In this document: piece by piece, positions 41,764-45,661 of the stretch
Numbering within the stretch: position 1 is the first letter of the stretch
How the letters are laid out: each line of letters opens with the position of its first letter
DNA from: RUG11237 sp045119215
GTDB taxonomy: Bacteria; Bacillota; Clostridia; Lachnospirales; Lachnospiraceae
Assembly: GCA_045119215.1 (NCBI GenBank)
Contig: JBGVDD010000144.1
Location: 1 to 45,661, forward strand
DNA length: 45,661 bases
Direction: 5' to 3'
Notes under the pieces: generated by a model
The model's database searches: none
What the model was told of the DNA's origin: nothing
Seen by the model: only the letters and a program-made list of their open reading frames with translations
Position numbers and translations under genes: made by a program

Positions 41764-41792
41764 TTGCGTGTGGAAAGGATATATGATATAAT
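41764..41792 (+). promoter_or_regulatory. Candidate rnz promoter
   Basis: Weak -35 TTGCGT (41764-41769), 17 bases, -10 TATAAT (41787-41792). Transcription would begin at about the foot of the hairpin at 41793. Confidence 0.4.
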
Positions 41793-41843
41793 ATAATCAT
41801 TTAGATCAACAAAGATGGTTTGGTCTGAATGATTATTTTTTTG
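41793..41843 (+). terminator. Long hairpin and T run before rnz
   Basis: A 17-bp stem with a few G-T pairs (41793-41809 with 41820-41836) and a 10-base loop, followed by a run of T to 41842. It is a canonical terminator for the zinc-ribbon gene, yet only 18 bases before the rnz start. Confidence 0.8.
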
Positions 41844-41860
41844 GAAAAGAGGACGAGAAT

Positions 41861-42769
41861 ATGTTAGATGTGTGCTTGCTTGGCTGCGGTGGCATGATGC
41901 CCTTGCCCTATCGATGGCTGACTGCTTTGATGATGCGTTATAACGGCTCTAGTGTACTCATAGATTGTGGTGAGGGAACCCAGATAGCCATCAGGGAGAA
42001 AGGCTGGAGTTTTAAGCCTATAGATGTGATTTGTTTTACTCACTATCATGGAGATCATATTAGTGGTTTGCCGGGATTGTTACTTACTATGGGAAATGCC
42101 GAAAGGCATGAACCGCTTACTTTGATTGGTCCTAAGGGATTGGAACGTGTAGTGAATGCTTTACGGGTGATAGCTCCGGAATTGCCCTTTGAGTTAAAAT
42201 TTATGGAAATATCAAAACCAGAAGAAACTTTTGAATTTGAAGGTTACCGGATAAAGGCATTTAAGGTGAATCATAATGTGCCCTGTTATGGTTATACCAT
42301 GGAAATCGATAGGGCTGGAATGTTTGATGTAAAGCGGGCAACCCAGCATGATATCCCAAAGCTATTGTGGGGAAAATTACAAAAGGGAGAAACTATCACC
42401 ACAGAAGATGGTGTTACCTATACTCCGGACATGGTTCTTGGACCACCTCGTAAAGGGATTAAGCTTACTTATTGTACAGATACAAGACCAGTTTCCTCTA
42501 TTGTGGAAAATGCGAAAGAGTCAGATTTGTTTATCTGTGAAGGTATGTATGGGGAAAAGGATAAGCTTACAAAGGCAAAAGAGAATAAGCACATGACTTT
42601 TTATGAAGCGGCGAATCTTGCCAAAGATGCGGGTGTTAAGGAATTGTGGCTAACTCATTACAGCCCTTCATTAAACAAGCCGGAAGAATATATGCAGGAA
42701 GTGAGGGCTATTTTCCCAAATGCAGTGCCGGGAAAGGACAGAAAGTCTGTGGAATTAAAGTTTGATTAA
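41861..42769 (+). CDS. rnz: Ribonuclease Z
   Basis: 302 residues, metallo-beta-lactamase fold. The metal site is FTHYHGDHISG, with further ligands in the FKVNHNVPCYGYTME region, TYCTDTRPV and LWLTHYSPSL. The motif GEGTQIAIRE and the length fit the short RNase Z type that trims tRNA 3' ends. The ribosome site is AAAGAGGACGAG. The next gene begins 14 bases after the stop, so an operon with the membrane-anchored protein and tsaD is likely. Confidence 0.93.
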   Translation: MLDVCLLGCGGMMPLPYRWLTALMMRYNGSSVLIDCGEGTQIAIREKGWSFKPIDVICFTHYHGDHISGLPGLLLTMGNAERHEPLTLIGPKGLERVVNALRVIAPELPFELKFMEISKPEETFEFEGYRIKAFKVNHNVPCYGYTMEIDRAGMFDVKRATQHDIPKLLWGKLQKGETITTEDGVTYTPDMVLGPPRKGIKLTYCTDTRPVSSIVENAKESDLFICEGMYGEKDKLTKAKENKHMTFYEAANLAKDAGVKELWLTHYSPSLNKPEEYMQEVRAIFPNAVPGKDRKSVELKFD

Positions 42770-42783
42770 AAGGGGGGATTTTA

Positions 42784-43371
42784 ATGAATAAGAAAATAAT
42801 AAAGAATATTGCAGTTGGTGTGGTTTTGCTGGGTCTGATTGTGGGATATTATTTTTATCTGTCCTCTCATAGCCAGAAAGATGTGCAGAGTCAAAAGGTA
42901 GAGACCACTGCTACCCAGGATGTATTATCTTGTGATTTGGAAAAAAATTATCCGGCAACTCCAAGAGAGGTGATGAAATATTATAACCAGATTCAGGAGT
43001 GTTACTACAATGAGAAGCTGGATAATGACACATTGGTGGATTTAATGTCAAAGTCTAGAGAGTTGTTTGACGATGAACTACTGATAGAAAATCCGGAAGA
43101 TATCCAACTGAAAGATTTAAAGGAAGAGATTGCAAGCTTTCAGAAAGACAAGAGAAAAATCTTTAGCTGGAAGACGGATTCAGTAGAAGAGGTGGAATAT
43201 AATACAATAAATGGTGAAGAATGGGCAAGTATTCATTCTTATTATGTGCTAAATACAAATGGAGTCCATACGAAAACTACACAAATCTTTCTTATGAGAA
43301 GGGATGACCAGGACAGATGGAAGATTTATGGTTGGGAATTAGGAGACAATAAAAATGATTTAGGAGAATGA
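42784..43371 (+). CDS. Membrane-anchored extracytoplasmic protein (possibly DUF6715)
   Basis: 195 residues. One N-terminal membrane helix (~8-27, VGVVLLGLIVGYYFYL) is followed by a Gln/Thr-rich spacer and an alpha-beta domain facing outside (YPATPREVMKYYNQIQECYY... and a C-terminal beta sheet ending KIYGWELGDN). It looks like the small lachnospiral family DUF6715, but I hold this name loosely. It lies between rnz and tsaD with 14- and 4-base gaps; this neighbourhood says little about its job. GGGGGG precedes ATG 42784. Confidence 0.7.
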   Translation: MNKKIIKNIAVGVVLLGLIVGYYFYLSSHSQKDVQSQKVETTATQDVLSCDLEKNYPATPREVMKYYNQIQECYYNEKLDNDTLVDLMSKSRELFDDELLIENPEDIQLKDLKEEIASFQKDKRKIFSWKTDSVEEVEYNTINGEEWASIHSYYVLNTNGVHTKTTQIFLMRRDDQDRWKIYGWELGDNKNDLGE

Positions 43372-43375
43372 GAAA

Positions 43376-44398
43376 ATGGAAAATAATAAAGTAATTTTGG
43401 CAATAGAGAGTTCCTGTGATGAAACGGCAGCAGCGGTGGTTCGAAACGGCAGAGAGGTTTTGTCTAATGTGATTTCCTCTCAGATTGCGTTGCATACTCT
43501 ATATGGTGGAGTAGTGCCAGAAATTGCTTCAAGGAAGCATATTGAAAAGATAAACCAAGTGATAGAGGAGGCATTAAAAGAAGCAAAAATGTCATTAAGT
43601 GATATGGATGCCATTGCAGTTACTTATGGCCCGGGGTTGGTTGGGGCCTTATTAGTTGGAGTAGCAGAGGCGAAGGCTATTGCATTCGCAACGGGAAAAC
43701 CGTTAATTGGAGTGCATCACATTGAAGGGCATATTTCAGCAAACTACATAGAAAATAAAGAATTAGAGCCGCCGTTTATCTGTCTGGTGGTTTCGGGAGG
43801 CCATACCCATTTGGTAAGGGTAGCAGATTATGGAGTGTATGAAATTTTAGGAAAAACCAGGGATGATGCGGCAGGGGAAGCTTTTGATAAGGTGGCCCGT
43901 GCCATAGGTTTGGGTTATCCTGGGGGTCCAAAGGTGGACAAGTTATCTAAGGAGGGAAATCCTGATGCCATAAAGTTCCCGAAAGCCAAGGTGGCAGATA
44001 ATGCTTATGATTTTAGTTTTAGCGGGTTAAAGTCTGCGGTATTAAATTATATTAATGGTTGCCAAATGAAAGGAATTGAGATTAACAAAGCGGATATTGC
44101 TGCATCTTTCCAAAAAGCAGTGATTGATGTGTTGGTTGAGCATGCTATGAAAGCGGTAAAGGATTTTGGAAATGACAAGCTTGCCATAGCAGGAGGAGTG
44201 GCATCCAACTCCAGTCTTCGCCAGGCTATGGAACAGGCATGTATGGAAAATGGGATAAAATTTTATCATCCATCTCCTGTATATTGTACAGACAATGCGG
44301 CAATGATTGGGGCAGCGGCATATTACGAAGCCCTAAAGGGAGTAGAGCACGGATGGGATTTGAACGCAGTGCCAAATCTTAAGTTAGGAGAGAGATAG
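43376..44398 (+). CDS. tsaD: tRNA N6-adenosine threonylcarbamoyltransferase
   Basis: 340 residues, the catalytic subunit for t6A37. ESSCDETAAAVVR at the N-terminus, metal-binding HHIEGHISAN, VSGGHTHLVRV, DDAAGEAFDKVARAIGLGYPGG and AGGVASNSSLR are all intact. GGAG lies 7 bases before ATG 43376. ispD follows directly. The t6A set tsaE, tsaB and tsaD is thus complete here apart from tsaC, which is not in the window. Confidence 0.98.
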   Translation: MENNKVILAIESSCDETAAAVVRNGREVLSNVISSQIALHTLYGGVVPEIASRKHIEKINQVIEEALKEAKMSLSDMDAIAVTYGPGLVGALLVGVAEAKAIAFATGKPLIGVHHIEGHISANYIENKELEPPFICLVVSGGHTHLVRVADYGVYEILGKTRDDAAGEAFDKVARAIGLGYPGGPKVDKLSKEGNPDAIKFPKAKVADNAYDFSFSGLKSAVLNYINGCQMKGIEINKADIAASFQKAVIDVLVEHAMKAVKDFGNDKLAIAGGVASNSSLRQAMEQACMENGIKFYHPSPVYCTDNAAMIGAAAYYEALKGVEHGWDLNAVPNLKLGER

Positions 44399-44399
44399 T

Positions 44400-45137
44400 A
44401 TGGATTATATGAAAGGTGTAAAGTGTACAGGCATTATTTTGGCAGCAGGAGTAGGTAAAAGAATGGAAAGTGACATACCCAAACAGTTTATGCTGTTAGA
44501 GGGAAAGCCATTATTGTATTATTCTTTGAAAACGTTTCAGGAAAGTTTTATTCAGGATATTATTTTGGTATGTGGAAAAGATGAAATAGAATATTGCAGA
44601 GAAGAGATTGTAGATAAGTATGGTTTTTCTAAGGTGAGAAAAATTGTGGCGGGAGGGAAAGAACGATTCCATTCTGTTTATCAAGGATTAAAAGCTATTG
44701 AAGAATGTGACTATGTCTTTATTCATGATGGAGCCAGACCATTTGTAGAACAGAGAATGCTTACGGACGGCTTGGAAGTGGTTGATAGAACAGGGGCCTG
44801 TGTCATTGGGGTTAAGGCAAAGGATACGATTAAATTATCAGATGATAAGGGAATAATAAAAGAAAGTCCGGATAGGGACTATGTGTGGCAGGTACAGACT
44901 CCACAGATTTTTAGATATGATGAAATAAAAAAAGCTCACGAGCTTGTGATGGAACGTGAAGATATCAATATTACAGACGATGCATTTGTGTATGAATGTG
45001 CATTTCATAAACCCATTGAACTTGTAATGGGGAGTTATGAGAATATAAAAATTACTACACCGGAGGATATGGATATTGCCCAGACTTTCCTAAAACGCAG
45101 GAGACGAAAAGAGGCCTTAAAACCATTTGGAATATAG
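44400..45137 (+). CDS. ispD: 2-C-methyl-D-erythritol 4-phosphate cytidylyltransferase
   Basis: 245 residues. Nucleotide loop ILAAGVGKRMESDIPKQF, then VFIHDGARPFV, VWQVQTPQIFRYDEI and DDAFVYE, as in IspD. It makes CDP-methylerythritol in the MEP isoprenoid pathway. It begins 1 base after tsaD and ends the operon. A shorter start at the internal ATG 44409 is possible but less well placed. Confidence 0.96.
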   Translation: MDYMKGVKCTGIILAAGVGKRMESDIPKQFMLLEGKPLLYYSLKTFQESFIQDIILVCGKDEIEYCREEIVDKYGFSKVRKIVAGGKERFHSVYQGLKAIEECDYVFIHDGARPFVEQRMLTDGLEVVDRTGACVIGVKAKDTIKLSDDKGIIKESPDRDYVWQVQTPQIFRYDEIKKAHELVMEREDINITDDAFVYECAFHKPIELVMGSYENIKITTPEDMDIAQTFLKRRRRKEALKPFGI

Positions 45138-45144
45138 CATCTAA

Positions 45145-45167
45145 GGAGGCGGGTGTTTTACGCCTCC
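45145..45167 (+). other. GC-rich hairpin after ispD
   Basis: GGAGGCG pairs with CGCCTCC over a 9-base loop. It is followed by a run of A rather than T, so it is not a normal terminator for ispD; it may be a 3' stabiliser. Confidence 0.45.
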
Positions 45168-45197
45168 AAAAAAAATAAAAAAAATACAAAAAAAGTG

Positions 45198-45226
45198 TTG
45201 ACAATTTTTTAAGTCAATGATATTAT
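45198..45226 (+). promoter_or_regulatory. Promoter of the first tRNA-Ser
   Basis: TTGACA (45198-45203), 17 bases, TATTAT (45221-45226), 20 bases before the tRNA. Confidence 0.75.
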
Positions 45227-45245
45227 AAACAAGTCGCAAGGACAT

Positions 45246-45331
45246 GGAGAGGTATCGAAGTGGTCATAACGAGGCGGTCTTGAAAACCGTTTGTCCGCAA
45301 GGGCGCGTGGGTTCGAATCCCACCCTCTCCG
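45246..45331 (+). tRNA. tRNA-Ser (anticodon TGA)
   Basis: Acceptor GGAGAGG pairs with CCTCTCC, discriminator G, anticodon loop CTTGAAA, long variable arm (TTGTCCGCAAGGGCG) typical of class II tRNA-Ser, and T loop GGTTCGAATCC. CCA is not encoded. Confidence 0.97.
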
Positions 45332-45340
45332 CTTTAAGAA

Positions 45341-45368
45341 AATAATCACGTGTGTGGTTATTTTTTTT
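45341..45368 (+). terminator. Terminator between the two tRNA-Ser genes
   Basis: AATAATCAC pairs with GTGGTTATT around GTGT, followed by a T run to 45368. Only 22 bases separate it from the second tRNA. Confidence 0.85.
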
Positions 45369-45390
45369 ACCCTTAAAATACAGAACATTT

Positions 45391-45479
45391 GGAGATGTAC
45401 CCAAGAGGCTGAAGGGGCTCCCCTGGAAAGGGAGTAGGTCGTTAATAGCGGCGCGAGGGTTCAAATCCCTCCATCTCCG
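45391..45479 (+). tRNA. tRNA-Ser (anticodon GGA)
   Basis: Acceptor GGAGATG pairs with CATCTCC, discriminator G, anticodon loop CTGGAAA, long variable arm (TAGGTCGTTAATAGCGGC), and T loop GGTTCAAATCC. CCA is not encoded. No convincing promoter of its own lies between the preceding terminator and the gene (TAAAAT at 45374 is the only -10-like site). Confidence 0.97.
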
Positions 45480-45540
45480 TTGGTATATCATATGGTTTTG
45501 AGATTATTTATGATGCTTTGAAAAAAGTTGAAAAAAGGTG

Positions 45541-45570
45541 TTGACAACCATGGAACTTATATGATATATT
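45541..45570 (+). promoter_or_regulatory. Promoter of the stable RNA at the right edge
   Basis: TTGACA (45541-45546), 18 bases, TATATT (45565-45570). Confidence 0.7.
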
Positions 45571-45576
45571 ATAACA

Positions 45577-45661
45577 CGTCGCTGGGAACGGCGGTCACGA
45601 AAAACCTTGATTTTACTGGGGATTCCAGTGTTGAGCCACAGGCCTCCTGAGAAAAACCAAA
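45577..45661 (+). ncRNA. ffs: 5' end of a structured stable RNA, probably SRP RNA (cut by window edge)
   Basis: No reading frame or ribosome site follows the strong promoter. The transcript would fold into a short CGTC/GGCG hairpin with loop GCTGGGAAC, then a longer arm CTTGA..ACTGG/CCAGT..TTGAG closed by loop GGATT. Two adjacent hairpins with loops able to pair (GGAA with TTCC) fit the Alu domain of large Firmicutes SRP RNA. In Clostridia ffs is often close to tRNA-Ser genes and before dnaX. The conserved GGAAGCAGCA S-domain would lie beyond the window, so the name is not proven; another stable RNA is possible. Confidence 0.45.

Noticed and set aside
45264..45491. Minus-strand 75-codon frame across the tRNA-Ser genes
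   Set aside because: It is the antisense of the two tRNAs (the translated motif VGFEPTRP is a well-known artefact of tRNA-Ser genes) and has no ribosome site.

Overview
The window looks like chromosomal DNA from a low-GC Gram-positive anaerobe of the class Clostridia, most likely family Lachnospiraceae. The evidence is the AT-rich codon use, strong AGGAGG ribosome sites, a clostridial-type agr locus, a DUF5722 secreted protein, a FeoB-associated Cys-rich peptide, and the neighbours tsaE-tsaB-rimI...tsaD-ispD next to serine tRNAs. FliB, FapA with a sigma-D-like promoter, and an MCP suggest a motile lineage, although the MCP here is broken by a stop codon. No rRNA, CRISPR array, phage or complete IS is seen.

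Layout. 0-5.4 kb: end of a TerD gene, a small inverted-repeat element, a calcium-type P-type ATPase, a HAD phosphatase and a FliB-like protein. 5.4-10.9 kb: FapA on the minus strand, a secreted glycosidase-like DUF5722 protein, a NusG-II protein, and a DtxR-type regulator divergent from a 45-residue FeoB-associated peptide with a clear operator. 11-14.5 kb: an MCP split by an in-frame TAG, a dihydrouridine synthase and a LytTR regulator. 14.8-19.7 kb: a minus-strand operon of HpcH-like lyase, PRTase-TRSP and StiP, facing a cytosolic trypsin-like protease with an unusual N-terminal region. With TerD and the HAD protein this resembles a dispersed Ter stress-response biosynthetic module.

19.7-24 kb: pyrC and a complete queD-queE-folE-queC-queF operon from GTP to preQ1. 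24.4-31.1 kb: a DUF445 protein, then TetR, MMPL exporter and a giant heptad-repeat secreted protein with twin TetR operators. 31.2-34 kb: an agr quorum-sensing locus in the order A-C-D-B. 34-37 kb: minus-strand SDR (probably EF-P modification), MgtC and MTA/SAH deaminase. 37.2-38.5 kb: a secreted SH3-NlpC/P60 hydrolase.

38.6-39.2 kb is non-coding and holds a cluster of DnaA boxes plus another copy of the small element. 39.3-45.1 kb is housekeeping: YcxB, tsaE, tsaB, rimI, a zinc-ribbon protein, rnz, a membrane-anchored protein, tsaD and ispD. The right end has two tRNA-Ser genes and the start of a stable RNA, probably SRP RNA.

Most notable points: three copies of a 134-bp MITE with 8-bp target duplications and a compensatory hairpin change; the Ter-linked module with its protease; the DnaA-box cluster far from any dnaA gene in view; and the iron-type DtxR regulator paired with an orphan Feo peptide.
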